34,808 bases of DNA from Candidatus Falkowiibacteriota bacterium (GTDB lineage Bacteria; Patescibacteriota; Patescibacteriia; CAIXNZ01), in contig JAFGMD010000018.1 of NCBI GenBank assembly GCA_016927685.1, positions 1 to 34,808 on the forward strand, read 5' to 3'. The notes under the pieces were generated by a model, which did no database searches, was not told where the DNA came from, and saw only the letters and a list, made by a program, of their open reading frames with translations. The position numbers and the translations under genes were made by a program. Shown here one piece after another: positions 1 through 8,893 of this stretch. Position 1 is the first letter of the stretch. Every line of letters begins with the position of its first letter.

Positions 1-58
1 AATCTTTGTTTTTCTATCCGCTTGTATACAGCAAAAACAAAATTTAACCAATACTAAT

Positions 59-700
59 ATGGAAAAAATAAATTTAACAACCGAAGACCAAAAAAATATT
101 GCTGCTAATTTTTTCCCTGCTGATACAAATGCTATGGGAATTGTTTTAATCCATCAAATGCGCAAATCAAAAGAATCATATGATAGCTTAGCTCCCAAAT
201 TCGTTGAAGCGGGTTTTAATGCTTTGGCCATTGATATGCGCGGACATGGCGAGAGCTGGGGCGACAGAAATCAATTTAGCGATGCTGAATATAGCAATAT
301 TATTTTTGACATTAAAGCCGCGGTGGAATTTTTAAAAAATAAAAATCCCAACATGAAAATTAATTTGATTGGCGCCTCAATCTCGGCTAATAATGCCTTA
401 AAATATGCGCCAATAGAAAATGTTGTCAGCATAATTGCTCTATCGCCAGGTTTAGATTACCATGGCGTTGTGCCAGAAGAAGCAGTAAAAAATAATTCTA
501 CTACTCCTATTTTATTGGTAGCAACAGACGGCGATACTTATTCGCGTGATTCAGTCACGAAATTATTTAGTGATTCCCCATTAAGCGCTGGACAAAAAGA
601 AATAGTAATTTATGATGGCAATGCCCATGGCACTGATATTTTTGACACCAATAAAGAACTGCTGGATAAAATAATTGAGTGGCTGAAAAAGTTTAATTAA
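59..700 (+). CDS. alpha/beta hydrolase (dienelactone hydrolase/BAAT-like)
   Basis: 213-aa ORF; IDMRGHGES, LIGASISANNAL (nucleophile-elbow-like), C-terminal GNAHGTDIF His motif. Confidence 0.8.
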   Translation: MEKINLTTEDQKNIAANFFPADTNAMGIVLIHQMRKSKESYDSLAPKFVEAGFNALAIDMRGHGESWGDRNQFSDAEYSNIIFDIKAAVEFLKNKNPNMKINLIGASISANNALKYAPIENVVSIIALSPGLDYHGVVPEEAVKNNSTTPILLVATDGDTYSRDSVTKLFSDSPLSAGQKEIVIYDGNAHGTDIFDTNKELLDKIIEWLKKFN

Positions 701-717
701 ATCCGACTTAATAAAGG

Positions 718-750
718 AAAAAAGGGCAACATTTCTGTTGCCCTTTACTG
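718..750. terminator. Rho-independent terminator between convergent genes
   Basis: AAAGGGCAAC..GTTGCCCTTT inverted repeat between stops at 700(+) and 762(-). Confidence 0.75.
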
Positions 751-761
751 TTGATGGAATT

Positions 762-2441
762 TTAATCAGCTTCGGTTACTCTGGCTATTTCGCTAAAGGT
801 AGTAAGCCCGTTAAGAACCGCCTGAATTCCGCTTTGGCGCAATGTCATCATGCCTTGCTCCATAGCCATCTTTTTTATTTCGCTGGGACGAACGGAGCTA
901 AGAATGAGTTCCTGTATGTTCTCGTCAATGGCTAAGGCTTCAAATATCAGCATGCTTCCTTGAAAACCCGTGCCATTGCAATCAGAACAGCCAGAACCTT
1001 TAAAAAATACCTTGTTCTTGACCGCATCAGGGTCAATGCCCATGCTTCTCAGTGCTTTTGGTTTGATTTTAATCCGCTTCTTACATGTTGCACAAACCGT
1101 GCGCACCTGGCGTTGAGCCAAGACGAGCTTGAGGTTCTCGGAAATCTTGTAAGGCTCAATCCCCCTGTTTAGCAAGGAATAAATGACGCTGGCAGCGTCG
1201 TTCATCTCCATGCCAGCCAAAACAAGTTGTCTGGCGGCCAAGCCAAGAGCTCGTTCCCCGGTTTCAAAGTCAGGCAAACCGCTTACCATAAGAACATCTG
1301 GATTTTGTCGGGATAGAGCGCCCAGTGCCGAGGCGAAATTAAGACCAATTTCTTCATGCATCTCGGTCTGATTGATGCCCGGAATCAAATCGCAAATTGC
1401 GTCTTCCGCGGTAACGATACTGACATCGGGTTCGTTCAATTTCCTCAATGCACTGTAAAGAGTAGTCCTTGAGTTATCGCCAGTAATAATCACCAGGCCG
1501 GAAGAAGAAAGAGGTCTTTGAAGGATCCGAAGTTGAGGCTCAGCCAGGCCAAGTCCTTTCAATGGCATTTGATAGATTGACTTGTCTGGGAGTTTTAACA
1601 CGATCTTTTCTCCGTGAACCGTTGGCATGGCAGTGACATTAAAAATCGCTTCTCTGCCTTGGCTCATCCTGATTTTCAGGTTGCCTTCTTGCCAGAGCCG
1701 GCGTTCGGCTATGTCCATACCGGACATAATCTTGAGCCGAGCAATGACGCTTCTTTTCAATGGTGACGGCAGACTAGCGATTTTATAAAGAATGCCATCG
1801 ACCCTATATCTCACACAGAGAGAATCCTGGGTTGGCTCAATATGAATGTGGCTGGCGCCCCTTTTAATTGCGTCTGTCAGGATGGAACTGACTGCCTTGA
1901 TGACTGGAACTTCCTCGCTGGCTCTCTCAAATTCGGCGAGGTTCACTTCCTCATTTGCCTCGGGCATTAATGTCAGGTCATCTGCGCCATTAGTGAATTC
2001 TTCAAGAGAGCCTTCGTCGTCAGGATAAAATCTCTCAATGGCCTCCTTAATGGACTGTTCAGAAGCCACAACCACTTCAACGTCAAGATCTGTAAGAAAC
2101 TTAATTTCGTCAGAAGCTTGCCTATTACTGGGATCAGCCATAGCCACAATCAGGGTTTTTCCTGCTTGATTGATTGGAATTACTAAGTGTTTGCACGCAA
2201 TCCTCTTGGAAATCAGGCTAACAATACTGATATCGGGTGCGAGTTCATTAAGATTTACCGCGGGCACGCTATACAGCTGGCTTAAAAATTCTACCAGTTG
2301 ATCTTCTCTCAAAATCCCGAGCACGACAAGACTTGATGTCAGTCTGCCGCCCCCTTGCTTTTGATGTTCCTTGGCCTTTTGCAATTGTTCATCCGTAATT
2401 ACCTTCCCTTTTACCAATGCCTTGCCTAAATCCTTACTCAT
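762..2441 (-). CDS. PilB/GspE-family type II/IV secretion ATPase homologue with degenerate catalytic motifs (MshEN N-terminus, tetracysteine zinc motif)
   Basis: 559 aa; MshEN-like N-terminus, SHIHIEPTQDSLCVRYRVDG, CATC..CSDC zinc motif; Walker A replaced by GDNSRT; SD AAGGAGG upstream of ATG. Confidence 0.85.
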   Translation of the reverse strand: MSKDLGKALVKGKVITDEQLQKAKEHQKQGGGRLTSSLVVLGILREDQLVEFLSQLYSVPAVNLNELAPDISIVSLISKRIACKHLVIPINQAGKTLIVAMADPSNRQASDEIKFLTDLDVEVVVASEQSIKEAIERFYPDDEGSLEEFTNGADDLTLMPEANEEVNLAEFERASEEVPVIKAVSSILTDAIKRGASHIHIEPTQDSLCVRYRVDGILYKIASLPSPLKRSVIARLKIMSGMDIAERRLWQEGNLKIRMSQGREAIFNVTAMPTVHGEKIVLKLPDKSIYQMPLKGLGLAEPQLRILQRPLSSSGLVIITGDNSRTTLYSALRKLNEPDVSIVTAEDAICDLIPGINQTEMHEEIGLNFASALGALSRQNPDVLMVSGLPDFETGERALGLAARQLVLAGMEMNDAASVIYSLLNRGIEPYKISENLKLVLAQRQVRTVCATCKKRIKIKPKALRSMGIDPDAVKNKVFFKGSGCSDCNGTGFQGSMLIFEALAIDENIQELILSSVRPSEIKKMAMEQGMMTLRQSGIQAVLNGLTTFSEIARVTEAD

Positions 2442-2569
2442 TAAAACCTCCTTTTATCCGCAATGCGGATCTGTTAATTTGCTGGACTTGTTATATTCTT
2501 CTATTTATATTTTAAAGATCCAAATTTATATAGTTATCTTAACTTGATTTTAGGCGAAAGTCAAAATCC

Positions 2570-2598
2570 TTGACTAGCATAAAAATTTGTGTTAAGTT
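2570..2598 (+). promoter_or_regulatory. sigma70-type promoter TTGACT-17-TAAGTT
   Basis: -35 at 2570-2575, 17-bp spacer, -10 at 2593-2598, upstream of the 2638 CDS. Confidence 0.6.
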
Positions 2599-2637
2599 AA
2601 AAAATAAAAAAGAACCTTAAAACAAAGGAGGAGAAAA

Positions 2638-2880
2638 ATGTCAAAGTTGAGAATTGAGGAAACCTGCAACCCCCAAAAACGGCGCTCAATTGAAACCATC
2701 GTCAGAAACCTGGGGGCAAGATTTCACGCCAAAGTGGCTAAGCGAAAAGTCACAAATAATGAGGGTAAAATAAATGGCACCCTAATCCTTGTACTGGAAG
2801 CGCCACGTAAGCACCTGAAAGCCATTAAGTTGGCTATCAAGCAAGATGAACGTTTTGAAGGCGTTCCCAAATTCGTGTAA
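2638..2880 (+). CDS. hypothetical small basic protein (80 aa)
   Basis: ORF with strong SD AAAGGAGGAG before ATG and own promoter. Confidence 0.7.
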   Translation: MSKLRIEETCNPQKRRSIETIVRNLGARFHAKVAKRKVTNNEGKINGTLILVLEAPRKHLKAIKLAIKQDERFEGVPKFV

Positions 2881-2890
2881 GGAGGAAAAA

Positions 2891-3214
2891 ATGAAAAAGA
2901 AACCGCTTTTGACCAAAGGACCGAATGGACCAGAGGTGAAGACAAAGCATGTTCAAGTGCTTCGCGGTCTGGCCATACGCATTCTGTCGGCCTCAGTACC
3001 CGAATACGATTATATCGATGGCCATAAAGTTCCTTATCTTTACGCTGAAGTCCTGCAAGCCACAATGGCCGGGCTTAAATACAATCCGCGCGACTGCATT
3101 CCCCAGATGATCCGCGAAGGCTATCTGGTCGCCAGGACAAAGGACCCGGACCAAGTCTCCTTTTACATTCTGACCAGCAAAAAACAGGGGCAAATTTTCA
3201 AAAAAGCTGCCTGA
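2891..3214 (+). CDS. hypothetical protein (107 aa); start corrected to the SD-preceded ATG
   Basis: AAGGAGGAAAAA-ATG at 2891; the track's start at 2846 overlaps the upstream CDS and lacks an SD. Confidence 0.7.
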   Translation: MKKKPLLTKGPNGPEVKTKHVQVLRGLAIRILSASVPEYDYIDGHKVPYLYAEVLQATMAGLKYNPRDCIPQMIREGYLVARTKDPDQVSFYILTSKKQGQIFKKAA

Positions 3215-3221
3215 AATTCAA

Positions 3222-3255
3222 AACCCCGCCGTGAAAACGACGGGGTTTTTTATTT
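3222..3255 (+). terminator. Rho-independent terminator
   Basis: AACCCCGCCGT-gaaa-ACGACGGGGTTTTTT. Confidence 0.8.
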
Positions 3256-3256
3256 T

Positions 3257-3350
3257 AAAAAACAAACCGTCCTTAAGTCATTCAGAGCGCAGCGTGGAAT
3301 CCTTGAAGTTATAGATTCTTCGTTTCACTCTGAATGACGGTTTGTTTTTT
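3257..3350. repeat. palindromic interspersed element resembling the widespread TCATTCTGAGCGAAGCGAAGAATCT family
   Basis: AAAAAACAAACCGTC..TCATTCAGAG / CTCTGAATGACGGTTTGTTTTTT nested inverted repeat with internal GCGCAGCGTGGAATC..GATTCTTCGTTTCA. Confidence 0.7.
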
Positions 3351-4990
3351 TATTTCAATCTTCTAAGTTGTCTATGGTATTTTATTACAAACCTATGGAC
3401 CTCATCTCTCCCTTTAATAAGTAATTTCAAACCGGCCAGCTTTTTATCAAGTTTTAACGGCACTGATTTATGTGCTAAATATATTTCTTCTTCTCTTTTA
3501 GCCAGAGAACAAATCGGGATATTTAATTTAAGCTGGCCGAGTGCTTTACGCGCAGAGTTTAATTGTCCGCGGCCGCCATCAATAACAATCAAATCGGGTA
3601 AAGAAGATTTTTCTTTCACCAATCTAAAATATCTTCTAAAAACAATTTCAAAAATCATGGCAAAGTCATCTTGCGCCTCTGACCATTTGATTTTAAACTT
3701 GCGATATTCATTTTTATTAAACCTGCCATTAACCATTTGAATCATAGCGCCGGCGTTAAACTTTCCTTGTAATGTAGAAACATCAAAAAATTCAATTACC
3801 TTTGGCAACTTGTCAAGTTCCAAAATTCTTTGCAGGTCAACCACGCCTGGTTCCAAGCCCAAATTAATTTCCAGATTATTTTTTACCAGTTGTAAAAGTT
3901 TTTGTTTCTCGCCCTTTTGCGGAACGGTCAAGTCAATTCTGGGCTGATAAGAAATGGTAAATTTCTTTTCCTTTGTCTCTTGCAGATATTTCTCAATAAC
4001 ATTTTGTTCATCCAATTTTTTAGGAATAATTATTTCCCGCGGGATAAAATTTATAGAATAATATTGTTTGATAAAATCTTCCACCACTCCCTGATAAAAA
4101 TCAAAACCAAATTTATGGCGGGAAGTAATCACGCCTTTATTCACATTAAAAAGTTGAATGTAGATTTTTTTGCCCACAATAATCCAATTAATAATGTCCT
4201 GGTCAAAATTCTTCGGCACATCAATTTTCTGCCTTTCTTCAACTAATTTCACGGCCGCGATTTGGTCGCGATAATTTTTAGCTAATTCGTATTGCTGTTT
4301 GCCAGATGCTTCTTTCATTCGGCTAACCAAATCCTTAATAATTACTTTTGTTTCGCCTTTCAAAAGTCGTTCTGCATTTTTTATATTAACTAAATAATCT
4401 GCTTCTGAAATATAACCCTGGCATGGGCCAGTGCAGCGGCCAATGTGATACTGCAAACAAACTTTTTTGGGCATTTGATTGCAGGTTCTAATTTTAAATA
4501 TCTCTCCCAGAGTTTTCAAAATCAATTTGCGCGACATGCCCTCGGTATATGGTCCATAATATCTCCCGCCTTTAGTTATTTTTCGCGCTGTAATCAAACG
4601 CGGAAATTGTTCGTCCGACTTCGGCTCGCGTTGTTTACCATGCAAAGTGGGCGAGTTGGATGAACGAAGCCGAGACGAGTCAGTAACTTTAATATAGGCG
4701 TAACGAACATCACCTCGTAAATCAATATTATATTTGGGCTGATATTTATGAATTAAACTTTGCTCCAATATCAAGGCCTCCACTTCATTATCAGTGGTAA
4801 TAAATTCCACATCAGCGATTTTGGAGACAAGCAATTTGGTTTTGGGATCCAAATCTTTTTTCTGAAAATACTGGGCAATTCTCTTGGCCAAATCCTTGGC
4901 CTTGCCAACATAAATCACCTGGTTGCGCCTATCTTTATAAAGATAACAGCCGGGTTTGTGGGGAAAAATTTGTTTTTTTATTTGAACCAT
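3350..4990 (-). CDS. uvrC: excinuclease ABC subunit C, lacking the C-terminal HhH region
   Basis: GIY-YIG N-terminus (PGCYLYKDRRNQVIYVGKAKDLAKRI), UVR motif, RNase H-like VIDGGRGQLNSA; ends at HRFVIKYHRQLRRLK. Confidence 0.93.
   Translation of the reverse strand: MVQIKKQIFPHKPGCYLYKDRRNQVIYVGKAKDLAKRIAQYFQKKDLDPKTKLLVSKIADVEFITTDNEVEALILEQSLIHKYQPKYNIDLRGDVRYAYIKVTDSSRLRSSNSPTLHGKQREPKSDEQFPRLITARKITKGGRYYGPYTEGMSRKLILKTLGEIFKIRTCNQMPKKVCLQYHIGRCTGPCQGYISEADYLVNIKNAERLLKGETKVIIKDLVSRMKEASGKQQYELAKNYRDQIAAVKLVEERQKIDVPKNFDQDIINWIIVGKKIYIQLFNVNKGVITSRHKFGFDFYQGVVEDFIKQYYSINFIPREIIIPKKLDEQNVIEKYLQETKEKKFTISYQPRIDLTVPQKGEKQKLLQLVKNNLEINLGLEPGVVDLQRILELDKLPKVIEFFDVSTLQGKFNAGAMIQMVNGRFNKNEYRKFKIKWSEAQDDFAMIFEIVFRRYFRLVKEKSSLPDLIVIDGGRGQLNSARKALGQLKLNIPICSLAKREEEIYLAHKSVPLKLDKKLAGLKLLIKGRDEVHRFVIKYHRQLRRLK
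4609..4684. repeat. hairpin-forming insertion inside the uvrC reading frame
   Basis: GTTCGTCCGACT (4609-4620) pairs with AGTTGGATGAAC (4654-4665), 12 bp with 2 G-U; encodes the extra segment DSSRLRSSNSPTLHGKQREPKSDE. Confidence 0.6.
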
Positions 4991-4994
4991 GACT

Positions 4995-7829
4995 TTATTT
5001 TAAAACCTTTCTCAAAAATTGTCCTGTATATGAACCTGGGGTTTTTGCCACCTGTTCTGGCGTACCCTCGGCAATTATTTTACCGCCTTCATCACCACCC
5101 TCTGGGCCTAAATCAATAATCCAATCCGCTGTTTTAATCACATCCAAATTATGTTCAATTACAATTACTGAATTACCCTTATTAACCAGGCGATTTAGAA
5201 CTTCCAATAATTTTTTAATATCATCAAAGTGCAAGCCAGTTGTTGGTTCATCAAGAATATATAAAGTTTTTCCTGTTGCTCTTTTACTCAATTCACTTGC
5301 TAATTTTATTCTCTGTGCTTCACCGCCAGATAAAGTCGTAGCATTCTGCCCTAATTTTATATAACCCAAACCAACATCAAAAAGCAACTGCAATTTATCA
5401 GCAATCACTGGTATTTCTTTAAAAAATGCCAAAGCTTCTTCTACGCTCATATTCAAAACATCAGCAATATTTTTGCCTTTATAATGAACTTCCAAAGTTT
5501 CGCGATTATATCTTTTGCCCTTGCATTTTTCGCATTCCACATAAACATCTGGCAAAAAATGCATTTCAATTTTAATCACGCCATCGCCTTCGCAATTTTC
5601 GCACCTGCCTCCAGACACATTAAAACTAAATCTGCCCGGCTTATAACCGCGATATTTGGCGTCAGGAGTTTCTGAATATAAATTTCTGATGTCAGAAAAA
5701 ACTTTTGTATAAGTAGCTGGATTGGAACGAGGCGTTCTGCCAATCGGCGACTGGTCAATAATAATGGCTTTATCAATAAAACCCGAATTATTCAATTTAT
5801 CAAACTCACCAGGCAATTCCCGAGAGCCATAAAGCCGTTTAGCTAAAGCTTTATATAGAGTTTCATTAATCAAGGTTGATTTACCAGAGCCAGATACGCC
5901 AGTCACACAAGTTAAAACGCGCAAAGGAAATTTTACGCGAAGTTGTTTCAAGTTATTTTCTTTGGCGCCAATAATTTCCAAATAGTCAGACCAGCTGCGA
6001 CGCTTTTTTGGCGTTTCAATTCTTTTGAAACCATTTAAATATTGTGCAGTTAAAGATTCCTTAACCTTTTTAACTTCAGCTAAAGTGCCTTCAGCTACAA
6101 CCTTACCGCCATGAATACCAGCACCAGGACCCAGATCAACTAGATGATCGCAATTTTCCATTATTTCCTTATCATGCTCAACCACAATAACTGTATTGCC
6201 CAAATCACGAAGCTGTTTTAAGGTGGCAATTAATTTTTTATTGTCCCGTTGGTGCAAGCCAATTGATGGTTCGTCTAAAATATACAAAACTCCACGCAGT
6301 TCAGAACCAATTTGAGTGGCCAAACGAATTCTTTGCGCTTCACCGCCGGATAATGTGCTGGCATTTCTGCCCAATGTTAAATAATCAAGGCCAACATTAA
6401 TCATAAACCCCAAGCGACTCTTGATTTCTTTCAAAATCTGTCTGGCTATCTGTTCTCGCTTTTCATTGAGTTTTAAGTTATCAATAAATTGATGGCAATC
6501 GCGTATGGAAAGCTGGGTAATTTCAAAAATATTAAAACCGTCAATGGTTACGCCTAAACTTTCCGGCTTTAATCTCTGGCCATGACAAAGGGGGCATTCT
6601 TTGATACGCATGTATTTGGCCATATCCTGTCGCCTCTCTTCTGACTCTGTCTGTTTATACAATCTTTCCAGCTGCGGAACTACGCCTTCAAAATATCCTT
6701 CCCAGGCATATTCAGCGCCAGAACTTCTGGATTTAAATTCAAAATCAATTCTTTCGCTGGAACCATGTAAAATTACATCAATAATTTTTCTGGGCAATTT
6801 ATTTATCGGCGTATACGGGTCAAATTTAAAATGTTTAGCTAAAGCGTCAATTTTTTGCCCAACAAAACCAAAAATCTGCGTTTTCCAGGGCGCAATACCG
6901 CCTTCCATTATAGAAAGTTCGGGATTAGGAATAATTAAATCTTCGGCAAATTCCTGGATGCCTCCCAAACCATGGCATTCTACGCACGCACCATAAGGAG
7001 AATTGAATGAAAACAAGCGCGGCTGTAATTCTTCAAAATTAATGCCGCAATTGGCGCAAGCTAATTTAGTATTAAACAAAATTTCTTTATCGTTAATTCT
7101 TACAATTAAAATTCCTTCTTGAGATAAATCGTATGCAGTTTCCAATGAATCAAATAAACGAGTCTTGTGATCTTTTGTTAATTTAAAAGAATCAATCACA
7201 ACCTCTATCTCATGTTTTTCATATTTACCCAAAGTAATTTTTGCTGGCAACATATATTCCTTGCCATTTACTCTGACTTTGGAATAACCATGCTTAAAAA
7301 GATTTTCAAAAAGCCGCTCATAAGTACCTTTTCTGCCACGCACCAAAGAACCCAAAATTTCCACTGATTTATTTTCATATTGTGGGTATATATGGTCAAA
7401 TATACTTTGAATGTCTTGCGAAGAAATTTCCTTGCCGCATTTTGGGCAATGGGGCTGGCCGATGCGTGCATAAAGCAAACGCAAATAATCGTAAACTTCA
7501 GTAACCGTACCAACCGTAGAGCGCGGATTTCTGGAAGTTGATTTTTGCTCAATAGAAATGGCTGGCGAAAGCCCCTTGATTGAATCAACGTCCGGCTTAT
7601 TCATAATACCCAAAAATTGCCTGGCATAAGCTGACAAGCTTTCAACATATCTGCGCTGGCCTTCGGCATAAAGAGTATCAAAAGCCAAAGAGGACTTGCC
7701 TGAACCAGAAACGCCGGTCATAACAATAAACTTGTTAATTGGCAAATCTAGACTAATATTCTTTAAGTTATGCTGTCTGGCGCCCTTAATTTGTATAAAT
7801 TCTTGTATATTTTTTTCTTCTTTTTTCAT
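4995..7829 (-). CDS. uvrA: excinuclease ABC subunit A
   Basis: 944 aa; two ABC domains ([43 protein letters not shown] twice), Zn-finger CPKCGKE. Confidence 0.97.
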   Translation of the reverse strand: MKKEEKNIQEFIQIKGARQHNLKNISLDLPINKFIVMTGVSGSGKSSLAFDTLYAEGQRRYVESLSAYARQFLGIMNKPDVDSIKGLSPAISIEQKSTSRNPRSTVGTVTEVYDYLRLLYARIGQPHCPKCGKEISSQDIQSIFDHIYPQYENKSVEILGSLVRGRKGTYERLFENLFKHGYSKVRVNGKEYMLPAKITLGKYEKHEIEVVIDSFKLTKDHKTRLFDSLETAYDLSQEGILIVRINDKEILFNTKLACANCGINFEELQPRLFSFNSPYGACVECHGLGGIQEFAEDLIIPNPELSIMEGGIAPWKTQIFGFVGQKIDALAKHFKFDPYTPINKLPRKIIDVILHGSSERIDFEFKSRSSGAEYAWEGYFEGVVPQLERLYKQTESEERRQDMAKYMRIKECPLCHGQRLKPESLGVTIDGFNIFEITQLSIRDCHQFIDNLKLNEKREQIARQILKEIKSRLGFMINVGLDYLTLGRNASTLSGGEAQRIRLATQIGSELRGVLYILDEPSIGLHQRDNKKLIATLKQLRDLGNTVIVVEHDKEIMENCDHLVDLGPGAGIHGGKVVAEGTLAEVKKVKESLTAQYLNGFKRIETPKKRRSWSDYLEIIGAKENNLKQLRVKFPLRVLTCVTGVSGSGKSTLINETLYKALAKRLYGSRELPGEFDKLNNSGFIDKAIIIDQSPIGRTPRSNPATYTKVFSDIRNLYSETPDAKYRGYKPGRFSFNVSGGRCENCEGDGVIKIEMHFLPDVYVECEKCKGKRYNRETLEVHYKGKNIADVLNMSVEEALAFFKEIPVIADKLQLLFDVGLGYIKLGQNATTLSGGEAQRIKLASELSKRATGKTLYILDEPTTGLHFDDIKKLLEVLNRLVNKGNSVIVIEHNLDVIKTADWIIDLGPEGGDEGGKIIAEGTPEQVAKTPGSYTGQFLRKVLK

Positions 7830-8059
7830 AATTTGATTAAAATATGATATACGAAATATGAAATACGGGACAGGATTGGAATATTAATTAATACCTTTCA
7901 CTTATTTCCTATTTCCTATTTCTTATATCAGTATAAATGCAAAAAGTTCGGGTCTTTTTCGGCTATAAACCCTGTATAGAAAAAATTAGTATTTAATTAA
8001 TGATATTTTATACCTAAAACCTCTCTCTGTCAATCATAATAGCAGGCATTTAGCCATTA

Positions 8060-8088
8060 TTGACAAAAATAACAATATATGATAAACT
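8060..8088 (+). promoter_or_regulatory. sigma70-type promoter TTGACA-17-TAAACT
   Basis: -35 8060-8065, -10 8083-8088, upstream of the 8154 CDS. Confidence 0.6.
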
Positions 8089-8153
8089 ATACTATTAAAC
8101 ATAGCTCATTAAAAGCGAAGTTTTCTATATTTATATATTTAAGGAGGACTCAA

Positions 8154-8516
8154 ATGGAAAGCAATTCCGAAACCGAAGGTGAACGAAGACAGCCTGAAAT
8201 GTTCTTTGTACTAATAGACAAACCATATGGAGATGGCCTTCTGACCATTGTCGCAAAAGATCGTGAGGAAGCCCAAAAAAAACTGGCTAATTGCCGCAAC
8301 TTTGCATATTCCAATACCAGAATATTCACCAAAAGCGAACTAAAAGCCAAAATGCCCAATTTGGCAATCTACACGTACACCTATGTAAACGGTTCAAGAG
8401 CCGAGAGGACAAGAATAGTGCTCGCGCAAACGCTTGAGGAAGCGCGAGAAAAACTTCATTCTGCGGTAGGGCCAAAAATAAAAATCCTCACTGCCAGAAC
8501 AAAATCAATATTTTAA
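8154..8516 (+). CDS. hypothetical protein (120 aa) with two similar halves
   Basis: AAGGAGGACTCAA-ATG start; the track start at 8079 overlaps the promoter. Confidence 0.7.
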   Translation: MESNSETEGERRQPEMFFVLIDKPYGDGLLTIVAKDREEAQKKLANCRNFAYSNTRIFTKSELKAKMPNLAIYTYTYVNGSRAERTRIVLAQTLEEAREKLHSAVGPKIKILTARTKSIF

Positions 8517-8520
8517 ACTT

Positions 8521-8560
8521 AAAAGGGGCATCACGCGTTGCGTGATGCCCCTTATTTTTT
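8521..8560. terminator. bidirectional Rho-independent terminator
   Basis: AAGGGGCATCACGC-gtt-GCGTGATGCCCCTTATTTTTT between convergent genes. Confidence 0.85.
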
Positions 8561-8874
8561 TATTTTATGGGTTTATCTAAAAGGTCTTTGAAAAAATTTG
8601 CTCCATAAGTTCCCAAGGCCACACCCCGGCCGAGTTCAAACATAACATCCTGAACCATTTGCAGCCATTCTCTTTCAAAAGCCACGGCCATCTCTTTAGC
8701 AACCGCCTCTAGTGCTTTTTCTATTTGTGGGTCATGTTGCGGCTGAGGCGGATCTTTTACAACTTTCAAATTTTGATCAATTGCTATTTGTACCTGCCTG
8801 AATGTAATTGTCCCCATTCTAAGCCCTTCTGTGAGCTTATACAAAGCAGATACTACCTCATTCTTCTCTGGCAT
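8560..8874 (-). CDS. hypothetical protein (104 aa)
   Basis: ORF with AAAGGAGGAAAAT-ATG; follows the ABC transporter gene. Confidence 0.65.
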   Translation of the reverse strand: MPEKNEVVSALYKLTEGLRMGTITFRQVQIAIDQNLKVVKDPPQPQHDPQIEKALEAVAKEMAVAFEREWLQMVQDVMFELGRGVALGTYGANFFKDLLDKPIK

Positions 8875-8893
8875 ATTTTCCTCCTTTTTTTAT

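Noticed and set aside
738-2028. Plus-strand ORFs inside the PilB-like gene (65, 70, 62, 60 aa)
   Set aside because: They overlap a clearly coding minus-strand gene and have no SD or family similarity.
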